A stretch of DNA of 38,656 nucleotides from DATLYF01 sp035575095 (GTDB lineage: Bacteria; Pseudomonadota; Gammaproteobacteria; Competibacterales; Competibacteraceae). Positions 23,435 to 32,697 of the stretch are shown in pieces. The stretch spans positions 1 to 38,656 of the forward strand of contig DATLYF010000066.1 in assembly GCA_035575095.1 (NCBI GenBank), given 5' to 3'. The translations under genes were made by a program, and so were the position numbers. Position 1 is the stretch's first letter. Each line of letters opens with the position of its first letter. The notes under the pieces are model-generated. The model saw only the letters and a list, made by a program, of their open reading frames with translations, ran no database searches and was not told where the DNA came from.

Positions 23435-24160
23435 TTACCCGGGACGTCGCGCTGTGCGCTGGGCGCTGTCGGCGTCCTGGTGGCGGATGTCCTTGCCTTG
23501 CACCAGGTAGATGACGTGCTCGGCGATGTTCTTGGAGTGGTCGCCGATACGCTCCAGGGCCTTGATGACGAAGACCACGTCGATGGCATGACCGATGTGG
23601 CGGTGGTCCTCCATCATGAAGGTGATCAGCCGCCGCAGAGCAGACTGGAACTCGCGGTCTAGCTCGTCGTCGCCCTGGGCGACCTCCAGGGCCTTGTCCG
23701 TGTCCAGCCGGGCCAGGGCGTCCAGGGCGCCGCGCAGCATGCCGGAAGCGAGCCGCGCCATGGTGCCGACGTCGCGCAGCAGCAGGCTGTTGGGGATGCT
23801 GCCGTCGTCGCCATACATGTGCACGGTCATGCGCGCGATCTTCTCGGCCTCGTCGCCGATGCGCTCCAGGTCGGTGACGGTCTTGGCCATGGACATGATC
23901 ATGCGCAGGTCGATACCGAGCGGCTGGCGCAGCGCCAGCAGCTGGGTGGTTTCCTCGTCGACCTTGACCTCGAGGGCGTTCACCTGGTGGTCGCGGGCGA
24001 TGACCTCGCGCGCAGTGTCCAGGTCCTCCTCGTCCAGGGCGCGCACGGCACGGGCAATCTGGTCCTCGACCAGTCCCCCCATCTCTAGGACCAGACTGCG
24101 CAGATGGCTGAGCTGTTGATCGTACTTCTTGACGATATGGGCATCGGTATTGACGGGCAT
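23435..24160 (-). CDS. phoU: Phosphate-transport regulator PhoU
   Basis: This 241-residue protein has two PhoU repeats of three-helix bundles. The first has the motif DLERIGDEAEKIARM (near 97-111), and the second has ALERIGDHSKNIAEHV; these metal-binding E/D-rich motifs are diagnostic. PhoU connects the PstSCAB transporter to the PhoR sensor kinase and keeps the Pho regulon off when phosphate is plentiful. It is the last of the pst-pho set, 49 nt after pstB. The start at 24158-24160 follows AGGAGG closely. No phoR or phoB gene is in the window. Confidence 0.95.
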   Translation of the reverse strand: MPVNTDAHIVKKYDQQLSHLRSLVLEMGGLVEDQIARAVRALDEEDLDTAREVIARDHQVNALEVKVDEETTQLLALRQPLGIDLRMIMSMAKTVTDLERIGDEAEKIARMTVHMYGDDGSIPNSLLLRDVGTMARLASGMLRGALDALARLDTDKALEVAQGDDELDREFQSALRRLITFMMEDHRHIGHAIDVVFVIKALERIGDHSKNIAEHVIYLVQGKDIRHQDADSAQRTARRPG

Positions 24161-24209
24161 GATGGCCTCCTGCGGGTCCGGATGGGGACGGCGTCGCTGC
24201 CATCCCGAC

Positions 24210-25115
24210 TTAGCCGAAACGACCGGTAATGTAATCCTCGGTCAGCTTGTGCCGGGGATTAGTGAAGATCTCATCGGTCTCGCCCACCTCAATGAGCGTA
24301 CCCAGGTGGAAGTAGGCGGTGCGCTGGGACACGCGGGCCGCCTGCTGCATGGAGTGGGTGACGATGACGATGGTGTAATTTTCCCGCAGCTCGTCGATCA
24401 GCTCTTCGATGCGCGCCGTGGCGATCGGATCGAGGGCCGAGCAGGGCTCGTCCATGAGGATCACCTCGGGACTGACGGCGATGGCGCGGGCGATGCACAG
24501 ACGCTGCTGCTGGCCGCCGGAGAGGCCGGTGCCGGGCTGATCGAGGCGGTCCTTGACCTCGTCCCACAGACCGGCACGTTCCAAGCTGCGCTGCACCAGT
24601 TCCTCCAGTTCGGCCTTGTTGTTCACCAGGCCGTGGATGCGCGGGCCATAGGCGACGTTGTCGAAGATCGACTTGGGGAAGGGATTGGGCTTCTGGAACA
24701 CCATGCCGACGCGGGCGCGCAATTGCACCACATCCAGGCTGGGGGCGTAGATGTCCTCCCCATCCAGGGTGATGGTGCCCATCACGCGGCACTTGTCGAT
24801 AGTGTCGTTCATGCGGTTGAGCGCACGCAGGAAGGTGGACTTGCCGCAGCCGGAGGGGCCGATGAAGGCGATCACCTCGTTGCTGCCGATGTCTAGGCTG
24901 ACGCCCTTGATGGCGTGCTTCTCGCCGTAGTAGACGTGCACGCCGCGGGCGGTCATCTTGGGAGTGTCGACGGTGGTCTTGCCTACCGTCTGGAACGGGG
25001 CATCGCTTTCGAGGCCGGGCTGAACGCCCTGGACGGTGTCGCGCATGGCAATGTCCGCTGTGGTCGGCAGGGTATAACCGGGAGTGGCCCGCTCTTGAAC
25101 CGAAGTGTTGGCCAT
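24210..25115 (-). CDS. pstB: Phosphate ABC transporter ATPase PstB
   Basis: This 301-residue ATPase powers phosphate import. Walker A is GPSGCGKST, Q-loop FQKPNPFP, signature LSGGQQQRLCIARA, Walker B VILMDEP followed by CSALDP, and H-loop VTHSM, with the PstB-specific NPFPKSIFDNVAYGPR. It is about 45 residues longer at the N-terminus than E. coli PstB (257): the first 53 residues are hydrophilic and low in motifs, after which the fold starts at TARGVHVYYGEKHAIKGV. AGAGG lies about 13 nt before the start, so a shorter start cannot be excluded. It is 31 nt from pstA and 49 nt from phoU. Confidence 0.93.
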   Translation of the reverse strand: MANTSVQERATPGYTLPTTADIAMRDTVQGVQPGLESDAPFQTVGKTTVDTPKMTARGVHVYYGEKHAIKGVSLDIGSNEVIAFIGPSGCGKSTFLRALNRMNDTIDKCRVMGTITLDGEDIYAPSLDVVQLRARVGMVFQKPNPFPKSIFDNVAYGPRIHGLVNNKAELEELVQRSLERAGLWDEVKDRLDQPGTGLSGGQQQRLCIARAIAVSPEVILMDEPCSALDPIATARIEELIDELRENYTIVIVTHSMQQAARVSQRTAYFHLGTLIEVGETDEIFTNPRHKLTEDYITGRFG

Positions 25116-25146
25116 GATGATTCTAACCTCTCGATGGGGGCTTGGC

Positions 25147-26463
25147 CTACCAGCGTCGCTCGAAGCGCTTGCGCAGGATGACCGCGGCGGTGTTCATGAG
25201 GATGAGGAAGGCCAGCAGGACCATGATGGCCGCCGAGGTGCGCTCGACGAAAGCGCGCTCGGGACTGTCCGCCCACAGATAGATCTGCACCGGCAGCACC
25301 GTGGCGGGATCGGTGAAGCCGTGTGGTATGTCGACGATGAAGGCCACCATGCCGATCATCAGCAGCGGCGCAGTCTCGCCCAGAGCGTGGGCCATGCCGA
25401 TGATGGTGCCGGTGAGCATTCCCGGCATGGCCAGCGGCAGCACGTGGTCCATTACCATCTGCATCTTGGAGGCGCCCATCCCCAAGGCCGCCTCGCGGAT
25501 CGAGGGCGGCACTGATTTCAGCGCGGCACGCCCCGAGATGATGATGATGGGCAGCGTCATCAGGGTCAGCACCAGGCCGCCCACCAGCGGCGCCGAGCGG
25601 GGCAGGCCGAAGAAGTTGATGAACACCGCCAGCCCCAGCAGACCGAAGACGATGGAGGGCACCGCTGCAAGGTTGTTGATATTGACCTCGATGAGATCGG
25701 TCCAGCGGTTGCGCGGCGCGAACTCCTCCAGGTAGACGGCGGTGGCGACGCCGATGGGGAAGGACAGCGCCAGGGTCACCAGCAGCGTGTAGAAAGAGCC
25801 CATGGCAGCACCCCAGATGCCGGCCAGCTCGGGCTCGCGCGAGTCGCCGCTGGTGAAGAAAGTGGTGTTGAAGTGCTGTTCCAGCCGTCCCTCGGCAGCT
25901 AGCTGGTCCAGCCATGCCAGCTGGTTGTCCTTGAGGCGCCGATCGGCTTCCGGCACATCGCGCGGCGTGTGGCCTTTGATCAACATGTCCACGTCGTCGC
26001 TGGCAGGTACCCAGATCTCCTGGGTAGTGCCGATCAGCCCGGAGTTGTCCAGCACCCGCTGGCGCAGCTCGAAGCCGGCGCCGGAGCTGATCAGCTCGCC
26101 CAGGGCGCGTCGCTCCTGCCGCCCGCTGACCTCCGGGAACAGCTTGCTCAAGGCATCCCGCAGCAGTTTCTGGTAATTGGCATTGGCCAGGGCCTGGGGG
26201 TCGCGCTGGCCGCTGGGATCGATTTCCTCGGCCGAGAAGTGCACGTCCAGGCGGATCTGCGTCTGCCAGAAGGCGGTATAGCCCTGGCTGACGATGCTGT
26301 AGAACAGCAGCGCCAGGAACGCCAGACCCAGGGTGATGGCAACGAGGCCGTAGAGACGGAAGCGTCGCTCGGCGGCGTGGCGGCGCGCCAGGGAAGCATT
26401 GATACGGTCGATGGCGCGCAGCGGCTTGCCGCTGCCGGCGACGCTGGGGGTACTGTTATTCAT
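25147..26463 (-). CDS. pstA: Phosphate ABC transporter permease PstA, long form
   Basis: This 438-residue permease has a first membrane helix at about 38-60, a large hydrophilic periplasmic insertion of about 140 residues (DUF3333-type, with LRDALSKLFPEVSGRQERR), and then the usual PstA core: MGSFYTLLVTLALSFPIGVA, PSIVFGLLGLAVF, and the ATPase-docking loop IREAALGMGASKMQMVMDHV. E. coli PstA is about 296 residues, so the extra length is this insertion, known in many Proteobacteria. The start overlaps the pstC stop by 8 nt, indicating coupled translation. Confidence 0.92.
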   Translation of the reverse strand: MNNSTPSVAGSGKPLRAIDRINASLARRHAAERRFRLYGLVAITLGLAFLALLFYSIVSQGYTAFWQTQIRLDVHFSAEEIDPSGQRDPQALANANYQKLLRDALSKLFPEVSGRQERRALGELISSGAGFELRQRVLDNSGLIGTTQEIWVPASDDVDMLIKGHTPRDVPEADRRLKDNQLAWLDQLAAEGRLEQHFNTTFFTSGDSREPELAGIWGAAMGSFYTLLVTLALSFPIGVATAVYLEEFAPRNRWTDLIEVNINNLAAVPSIVFGLLGLAVFINFFGLPRSAPLVGGLVLTLMTLPIIIISGRAALKSVPPSIREAALGMGASKMQMVMDHVLPLAMPGMLTGTIIGMAHALGETAPLLMIGMVAFIVDIPHGFTDPATVLPVQIYLWADSPERAFVERTSAAIMVLLAFLILMNTAAVILRKRFERRW

Positions 26464-27835
26464 ACTGCTCCCGGTACTTGCGGACCACGTGCAGGGCGAT
26501 GATGTTCAGGGCCAGGGTGACGACGAACAGCACCAGACCGAGGGCGAAGGCCGCCAGGGTCTTGGGGCTGTCGAACTCCTGGTCGCCCACCAGCAGGGTG
26601 ACGATCTGCACCGTGACCGTGGTCACCGCCTCCAGTGGGTTGGCCGAGAGGTTGGCGGCCAGTCCCGCCGCCATCACCACGATCATGGTCTCGCCGATGG
26701 CGCGCGACACCGCCAGTAGAATGGAGCCGACGATGCCGGGCAGGGCGGCGGGGATGATGACCTGGCGGATGGTTTCCGACTTGGTGGCCCCCAGGGCGTA
26801 GGAACCGTCGCGCAGGCTCTGCGGTACGGCATTGATCACATCATCGGAGAGCGAGGAGACGAAGGGGATGATCATGATGCCCATGACCAGCCCCGCCGCC
26901 AGGGCGCTCTCCGAGGCCACCTCGAGGCCCAGCCATTGGCCGCCGTCGCGGATCAAGGGGGCCACGGTCAAGGCGGCGAAGAAGCCGTAGACCACGGTGG
27001 GGATGCCGGCCAGCACCTCCAGCAGCGGCTTGGCCACAGCGCGGAAGCGGCGGTCGGCGTACTCGGACAGATACAGCGCCGACATCAGGCCGATGGGTAC
27101 CGCCACCAGCATGGCGATGGCCGAGATCAGCAGCGTGCCGACGAACAGCGGCACCGCGCCGAAGGCGCCTGAGGAACCCGCCTGGTCGGCGCGGATGGCC
27201 GTCTGCGGGCTCCACTCCAGCCCGAACAGAAAGTCGGTGAGGGGTACGAGCTGGAAGAAGCGGATGGACTCGAACAGCACCGACAACACGATGCCGATGG
27301 TGGTGAAGATGGCGATGGTGGAGCTGATCACCAGGAACACGGTAACCGCCCGCTCGACCCGGTTGCGGGCGCGGAACTGAGGAGTGATGATGCGCTGAGC
27401 GAGCGCCACGCCGCCGATCGCCAGAGCCAGTGCCGCCACGCCCATGGCGGTGGTGCTGATGGATTGCAGATATTGGTAATGTTCGGCGGCGGCAGTGACG
27501 GCCGGATCCGTGCTGGAGGCGATGTTGCCGCTGGCCAGGTTGCGGATGTCGTTGAGCAGCAGGTTGGCGCGATCCGCTGGCAAGTTCTGCAGCTCGGTGG
27601 GCAGGGTCGAGAGCACCAGGTGCTTGATCAGCGTCGGCTCCAGGGCGATCCACAGGCCGATCAGGAGCAGTGCCGGCACCCCGCACCACAGGGCAGTGTA
27701 GTAGCCGTAATAACTGGGCAGGGAATGCAACTGGCGGACTTGACCGCCCACCAGCGCCAGGGAGCGGCGACGCCCCATGTGATAACTGACGGCGGTGAGA
27801 GCCAGCAGAACGATCAGGAGCAGGGAGGGTTGCAT
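26456..27835 (-). CDS. pstC: Phosphate ABC transporter permease PstC, long form
   Basis: This 459-residue permease begins with a membrane segment, a GRRRSLAL turn and a second helix, followed by a periplasmic region of roughly 80 residues (LIKHLVLSTLPTELQNLPAD and on) absent from E. coli PstC (319). The core has VPIGLMSALYLSEYA, GIPTVVYGFFAALTVAPL and the ATPase-docking loop SLRDGSYALGATKSETIRQV. With long PstA, this gives a transporter with enlarged periplasmic parts that probably contact PstS. It follows pstS by 67 nt with a hairpin between, and overlaps pstA by 8 nt. Confidence 0.92.
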   Translation of the reverse strand: MQPSLLLIVLLALTAVSYHMGRRRSLALVGGQVRQLHSLPSYYGYYTALWCGVPALLLIGLWIALEPTLIKHLVLSTLPTELQNLPADRANLLLNDIRNLASGNIASSTDPAVTAAAEHYQYLQSISTTAMGVAALALAIGGVALAQRIITPQFRARNRVERAVTVFLVISSTIAIFTTIGIVLSVLFESIRFFQLVPLTDFLFGLEWSPQTAIRADQAGSSGAFGAVPLFVGTLLISAIAMLVAVPIGLMSALYLSEYADRRFRAVAKPLLEVLAGIPTVVYGFFAALTVAPLIRDGGQWLGLEVASESALAAGLVMGIMIIPFVSSLSDDVINAVPQSLRDGSYALGATKSETIRQVIIPAALPGIVGSILLAVSRAIGETMIVVMAAGLAANLSANPLEAVTTVTVQIVTLLVGDQEFDSPKTLAAFALGLVLFVVTLALNIIALHVVRKYREQYE

Positions 27836-27864
27836 CGAAGCGTCGGGTCCTTAGCAAGAGGAAC

Positions 27865-27892
27865 GGCGGCCGGGACGCGGGCCCCGACCGCC
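27865..27892 (-). terminator. Attenuating or stabilising hairpin between pstS and pstC
   Basis: GGCGGCCGGG (27865-27874) pairs with CCCGACCGCC (27883-27892), 10 bp with one wobble-compatible position and an 8-nt loop. On the minus strand TTCCTCTT follows after a few bases. Hairpins at this place commonly leave more pstS than pstCAB mRNA. Confidence 0.5.
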
Positions 27893-27902
27893 GCCGGCTC
27901 GG

Positions 27903-28952
27903 TCACAGGGACAGGTTTTGCAGTGCTTTGGCGGCGGCCTGGACCTTGGCGCGCTCCTCCTCGGGCAGGGGGATCAGGCCCTTATCGGCCAAGTAGCCAT
28001 CCTCGCCCATCGCCTTGTCGCTGATAAACTCGGCAATATACTCCTTGAGACCCGGGATCACCCCGATGTGGGCCTTCTTGACGTAGAAGTACATGTCGCG
28101 GGCGATGGGGTACTTGCCGGAGGCGATGGTCTCGAACTCGGGGGCTACGCCGTTGATCACCGAGCCCTGCATCTTGTCCAGGTTCTGCTCGAGGAAGCTG
28201 TAGCCGAACACGCCCAAGGCGTTGGGGTTGGCCTCCAGCTTCTGCACGATCAGATTGTCGTTCTCGCCGGCCTCGACGAAGGCGCCGTCCTCACGGATGG
28301 TGTGGCATACCTCCTTGAAGCGCTTCTCGTCGCTCTTCTTCAGTTCCTTGACGGCGGCATATTCCTCGCAACCCTTCTCCATGGCCAGTTCGACGAAGGC
28401 ATCGCGCGTGCCCGAGGTCGGCGGCGGACCCAGCACTTCGATCTTGGTATTGGGCAGGGCCTTGTCGATCTCGTTCCAAGTCTTGTAGGGGTTGGGGATG
28501 AACTTGGTGGGATCCTTAGGATCCGGCACTTCCTTGGCCAGGGCGGTGTAGACGTCCTTCAGGGTCAGCTTGTACTGGGCCGCCTTCTTGGAGTTGGCGA
28601 TGGCGATGCCGTCAAAACCGATCTTGACCTCGACGATCTCGGTCACGCCGTTCTTGGCGCAGGTCTCGACCTCGGACGGTTTGATGCGCCGAGAGGCATT
28701 GGTGATATCCGGATGCTGCACGCCGACACCGCCGCAGAACAGCTTGATGCCACCGCCGGAACCGGTCGACTCGACCTTGGGCGTCTTGAAGCCGCCGCTC
28801 TTGCCGAACTGCTCGGCCACTGCAGTGGAGAAGGGATACACGGTGGACGAGCCGACGATGCTGATGTAATCGCGGGCGGACTGGGCGAGGGCGGTACCGC
28901 TCAGGCTCAGGGTTCCCAGGGCGACAGCCAGCGCGAGCTTCTTCGGGATCAT
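27903..28952 (-). CDS. pstS: Periplasmic phosphate-binding protein PstS
   Basis: This 349-residue protein has a signal peptide (MIPKKLALAVALG... cut after ALA near 24) and binds phosphate for the Pst transporter. The phosphate-binding signatures are VGSSTVYPFS, where Ser/Thr side chains contact the anion, ESTGSGGGIK, and PTSGTRDAF. The start at 28950-28952 has GGAG 7 nt upstream; the longer frame to 29012 lies before that site and would spoil the signal peptide. It is first in the operon, about 90 nt from the Pho box. Confidence 0.94.
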   Translation of the reverse strand: MIPKKLALAVALGTLSLSGTALAQSARDYISIVGSSTVYPFSTAVAEQFGKSGGFKTPKVESTGSGGGIKLFCGGVGVQHPDITNASRRIKPSEVETCAKNGVTEIVEVKIGFDGIAIANSKKAAQYKLTLKDVYTALAKEVPDPKDPTKFIPNPYKTWNEIDKALPNTKIEVLGPPPTSGTRDAFVELAMEKGCEEYAAVKELKKSDEKRFKEVCHTIREDGAFVEAGENDNLIVQKLEANPNALGVFGYSFLEQNLDKMQGSVINGVAPEFETIASGKYPIARDMYFYVKKAHIGVIPGLKEYIAEFISDKAMGEDGYLADKGLIPLPEEERAKVQAAAKALQNLSL

Positions 28953-29041
28953 ACGACGTCTCCGGTTGTTCGTGGGTAAGCGAATCCGCGGGGCTGCACG
29001 GGGCAGCCACACCAGCGCTACCGTAACGCTCGGTGGCGACG

Positions 29042-29075
29042 TTTATATTGCAAAAAGATGACACTTTTGTGACGG
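29042..29075 (-). promoter_or_regulatory. Pho box and promoter of pstSCAB-phoU
   Basis: On the minus strand CCGTCACAAAAGTGTCAT (29075 to 29058) matches 15 of 18 positions of the PhoB box CTGTCATAAAACTGTCAT. After 10 bp comes TATAAA (29047 to 29042) as the -10. PhoB boxes replace the -35 at this distance. It begins 7 nt after the glnD stop. Confidence 0.8.
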
Positions 29076-29081
29076 AGGGGT

Positions 29082-31766
29082 TCAGCCGATCCCGCCATCC
29101 AGGTAGCGGATCAGGGTCTCGCGCAGCTTGAGGTATTGCGCGGGCTCGCGCAACGGCCGGTTGTCGCGGTCGGTGATGAAGAAGATATCCTCGGCCCGCG
29201 CCCCGATGGTGGCGATCTTGGCGTTCTGCAGGCGGATGCCGCAGTCCATGAAGGCACGGCCGATGCGGCTGAGCAGCCCCGGGCGGTCGGCGGTGCTGAG
29301 CTCGAGGATGGTGCGCCCGTTGGAATCGTCGTCCAGGAATGCCACCTGGGTCGGGGTGGGGAAGTGCTTGAGCACCCGCGGCGGCCGCCGGCTGCTGTCC
29401 CAGGGGTGGGCGTCGGCGCGGTTCAGCTCGCGGCGCAGGGTGAGCAGGATTTCTTTGATGCGCTGGCGGTCCTGGATGGGCTCGCCGGAGTCTTCGACCA
29501 CGGTGAAGCTGTCCAGGGAATAGCCGTTGTCGCTGGTAATGATGCGCGCATCGAGGATGGTCAGCCCCAGTTGGTCCAGCACCGCGGTGATCAAGGCGAA
29601 CAGGTTGTCCTGGTCGCGGGTGTAGACGAAGACCTCGGTACCGCCGCGAGCAGTGTCGCGACGGGCCAGCACCAGGGCGCGGCCATCGTCGGCCTTCTTC
29701 AGCACGGCGCGGGTATGCCAGGCTACCTCGTCGGCGCTGTGCCGCAGGAAGTAATCGTCGCTAAAGCCCTGCCAGACGGTCTCGATACGTGCCTCCTGGA
29801 TGCCCTTCTGGCGCAGCCGGACGCGCGCCTCTTCCTGCACCTCCTGGATGCGCTCGGCCTTGGCGATGGGGTTGCTGAGGCCACGGCGCAGGGCGCGGCG
29901 CGTAGCCTCGTAGAGTTCGCGCAGCAGCGACTCGCGCCAGTTGTTCCACAGTCGCGGGTTGGTGGCGCGGATGTCGGCGACGGTGAGCAGATAGAGGTAG
30001 TCCAGGCGCATGGTGTCGCCCACCTGCTGGGCGAACTCGGTAACCACGTCCGGATCGTGGATGTCCTTCTTCTGGGCGGTGAGAGACATCAGCAGGTGAT
30101 TGCGCACCAGCCACGACACCAGGTGGGTGTCGAAGCTGCCAAGCCCGTGGCGGCGACAGAAGGCTTCGGCATCGTGGGCGCCGAGATCGGAGTGGTCGCC
30201 GCCGCGACCCTTGGCGATGTCATGGTAGATGGCGGCGATGTAGAGCAGCTCCGGCTTGGCGATGCGCTTCATCACTGCGCTGCAGTGAGGGAATTCGTGG
30301 TGGAAGCGCTCGTCGTAGAAGCGGCGCAGGTTGCGCACCACGAACAAGGTGTGCTGATCCACGGTGTAGGTGTGGAACAGGTCGTACTGCATGCGTCCGA
30401 CGATTCTTGCGAATTCCGGCAAGTAGGCGGCCAGGATGCCGTAGCGGTTCATGCGCCGCAGCTGGCGGGTAACGCAGCGCGGCTGCCGCAGGATCTCCAT
30501 GAATAGGCTGCGGGCGCGCACGTCGGCGCGGAACTTGTCGTCGAGCAGGTGGCGGTGGTCGCGGATCAGCCGCACGGTGCTGGCGCGCACCCCCTTGAGT
30601 TCCGGATGCTGCTGCAGCAGCAGGAACAATTCCAGCAGGGCGAAGGGATAGCGCTGGAAGACGTTGGCCCGGGTCACCTCCAGATAGCCCTTGCGCGCCT
30701 GGAAGCGGCGGTTGATGAGAACCGGCGCGCCAGGATCGTCGGCCAGCAGGATGGCCTCCTCGAACAGCTGCAGCAGCATCTCGTTGAGCCGCGACAGCTC
30801 CATGATGGTGCGGTAATAGCGCTGCATGAACTGCTCGACGGCCAGGTTGTGGTCCTGGTCACGGTAGCCGAACTGGTTGGCCAGCTGGCGCTGGTAGTCG
30901 AACAGCAGCCGGTCCTCGCGGCGACCGGTCAGGATGTGCAGGGCGAAGCGCACCTGCCAGAGGAAGCCCTGGCATTCGAGCAGCGTGGCGTGTTCCTGCT
31001 CGGTGATGAAGCCGTGCTCGACCAGGTCGTGCAGGGTGGCGGCGTTGAAGTGGCGCTTGGCCACCCAGGCCACGGTCTGCAGATCTCTGAGGCCGCCCGG
31101 GCCTTCCTTGACGTTGGGCTCCAGGTTGTAGGCGGTATCGTGATACTTGCGGTAGCGGCGGATCTGCTCCTCGCGCTTGGCCTCGAAGAAAGCCGGCGTA
31201 GGCCAGATGTGGGCCGGTCCGGTGAGTTCGCGCATGCGCTCGAACAGCTCCGGGCTGCCGGTGAGCAGACGCGCCTCCATCAGGTTGGTGGCCACGGTGA
31301 TGTCTGCCGCTCCCTCGCGCACGCAGTCCTCCAGAGTGCGGACGCTCTGGCCCACCTCCAGGCCGATGTCCCAGAGGAAGGTGAGAAAGCCCTCCAGGGC
31401 CGCGCGGCGATTCTGCCCGATCTCCTGCTCGTCCAGCAGGATCATGATGTCGACGTCGGATCCCGGGTGCAGCTCGCCGCGGCCATAGCCGCCCACCGCC
31501 ACCAGAGCCAGGCCGGTGTCGCTCGGGAAGAAGCGTACCCAGGCGCGGGTCAGCAGTTGATCGATGAGGCGGGCGCGGGCCGGCACCAGTCTCTGGGCCG
31601 GCACGCCCTGCTGGAACAATTCGCGCAGCACCTGATCGCCCTGCCTGAGAGCGGTGCGGAAGACCTTGAGCAGCAGCGCAGTGCTGCTCAGGTCCTGCTC
31701 GAACGGGGCGGGATCGAAGAGCCGACAGCCGTCGAGAGCGGCTATTTCCAATGGCGGGCAGGACAT
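29082..31766 (-). CDS. glnD: Bifunctional PII uridylyltransferase / uridylyl-removing enzyme GlnD
   Basis: This 894-residue sensor enzyme adds UMP to PII (GlnB/GlnK) when glutamine is low and removes it when glutamine is high, controlling GlnA adenylylation and NtrBC. The N-terminal nucleotidyltransferase has GGYGRGELHPGSDVD at 92-106. The HD hydrolase has His515-Asp516 in YHDIAKGRGGDHSDLG. Two ACT domains at the C-terminus (VFVYTRDQDNLFALITAVLD and LELSTADRPGLLSRIGRAF) bind glutamine. Length matches E. coli GlnD (890). It is between map and pstS on the same strand, 67 nt from map. Confidence 0.96.
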   Translation of the reverse strand: MSCPPLEIAALDGCRLFDPAPFEQDLSSTALLLKVFRTALRQGDQVLRELFQQGVPAQRLVPARARLIDQLLTRAWVRFFPSDTGLALVAVGGYGRGELHPGSDVDIMILLDEQEIGQNRRAALEGFLTFLWDIGLEVGQSVRTLEDCVREGAADITVATNLMEARLLTGSPELFERMRELTGPAHIWPTPAFFEAKREEQIRRYRKYHDTAYNLEPNVKEGPGGLRDLQTVAWVAKRHFNAATLHDLVEHGFITEQEHATLLECQGFLWQVRFALHILTGRREDRLLFDYQRQLANQFGYRDQDHNLAVEQFMQRYYRTIMELSRLNEMLLQLFEEAILLADDPGAPVLINRRFQARKGYLEVTRANVFQRYPFALLELFLLLQQHPELKGVRASTVRLIRDHRHLLDDKFRADVRARSLFMEILRQPRCVTRQLRRMNRYGILAAYLPEFARIVGRMQYDLFHTYTVDQHTLFVVRNLRRFYDERFHHEFPHCSAVMKRIAKPELLYIAAIYHDIAKGRGGDHSDLGAHDAEAFCRRHGLGSFDTHLVSWLVRNHLLMSLTAQKKDIHDPDVVTEFAQQVGDTMRLDYLYLLTVADIRATNPRLWNNWRESLLRELYEATRRALRRGLSNPIAKAERIQEVQEEARVRLRQKGIQEARIETVWQGFSDDYFLRHSADEVAWHTRAVLKKADDGRALVLARRDTARGGTEVFVYTRDQDNLFALITAVLDQLGLTILDARIITSDNGYSLDSFTVVEDSGEPIQDRQRIKEILLTLRRELNRADAHPWDSSRRPPRVLKHFPTPTQVAFLDDDSNGRTILELSTADRPGLLSRIGRAFMDCGIRLQNAKIATIGARAEDIFFITDRDNRPLREPAQYLKLRETLIRYLDGGIG

Positions 31767-31833
31767 GGTCGGATCCCCCAGGGCGCAGGGCCGGCGATAG
31801 CAGTGCTCCTTTATATTAGGATGCAGGCGGTGC

Positions 31834-32601
31834 TCACAGTTCGTCGCCGGGGCGCAGGGTCAGTACCTCGACCCCCTGTTCGGTGACCAGTACCGTGTGC
31901 TCCCATTGGGCCGACAGGCTGTGATCCTTGGTCACCACCGTCCAGCCATCGGGCAGCAGCTTGGTGTAGCGCTTGCCGGCATTGATCATGGGCTCGATGG
32001 TGAAAGTCATGCCCGGCACCAGCTCGACCCCGGTGCCAGGGATGCCGTAATGCAGCACCTGGGGTTCCTCGTGGAATACCCGACCTATGCCGTGGCCGCA
32101 GTATTCGCGCACCACGGAGAAGCCATGCGCCTCGGCGTGGCTTTGGATGGCGTGCCCGATGTCGCCCAGACGCATTCCGGGGCGCACCATCTCGATGCCG
32201 ATGCGCATGCACTCGTAGGTCACCTGGCACAGGCGCTGAGCCAGAATGGAGGGTGTGCCGACGTAGAACATGCGGCTGGTGTCGCCGTGATAGCCATCCT
32301 TGATGACGGTGACGTCGATGTTGATGATGTCGCCCTTCTTCAGTCGCTTCTTGCCCGGTATGCCATGGCAGACCACGTGATTGACCGAGGTGCAGATGGA
32401 CTTGGGAAAACCCCGGTAGTTGAGCGGCGCGGGAACGGCCTGCTGTATGTTGACGATGTAGTCGTGGCAGATCTGGTCTAGCTCTTCGGTGGTGACGCCC
32501 TCTTGCACGTAGGGTGCGATCATGTGCAGCACCTCGGCAGCCAGTCGGCCGGCCACGCGCATCTTTTCGATCTCTTCGGGCGTCTTGATGGTAATACTCA
32601 T
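31834..32601 (-). CDS. map: Methionine aminopeptidase type I
   Basis: This 255-residue enzyme removes the N-terminal methionine from new proteins. The five metal ligands all sit one position before their E. coli counterparts: Asp96, Asp107, His170, Glu203 and Glu234, in NIDVTVIKDGYHGDTS, YCGHGIG, TIEPM and WEHTV. The catalytic His78 is in VVCHGIPG. The start at 32599-32601 has AAGGA about 15 nt upstream; the longer frame from 32652 adds 17 unconserved residues. It is divergent from rpsB, a common arrangement in Gammaproteobacteria. Confidence 0.95.
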   Translation of the reverse strand: MSITIKTPEEIEKMRVAGRLAAEVLHMIAPYVQEGVTTEELDQICHDYIVNIQQAVPAPLNYRGFPKSICTSVNHVVCHGIPGKKRLKKGDIINIDVTVIKDGYHGDTSRMFYVGTPSILAQRLCQVTYECMRIGIEMVRPGMRLGDIGHAIQSHAEAHGFSVVREYCGHGIGRVFHEEPQVLHYGIPGTGVELVPGMTFTIEPMINAGKRYTKLLPDGWTVVTKDHSLSAQWEHTVLVTEQGVEVLTLRPGDEL

Positions 32602-32697
32602 CGCTGGCTCGGATGTCCTTGCGGAATGGGACGGTGCTCGATGCACCGGCATGGAGTGGGGATTGCCGTCGGAACCGCGCCATCGGCCACGGTCCGT

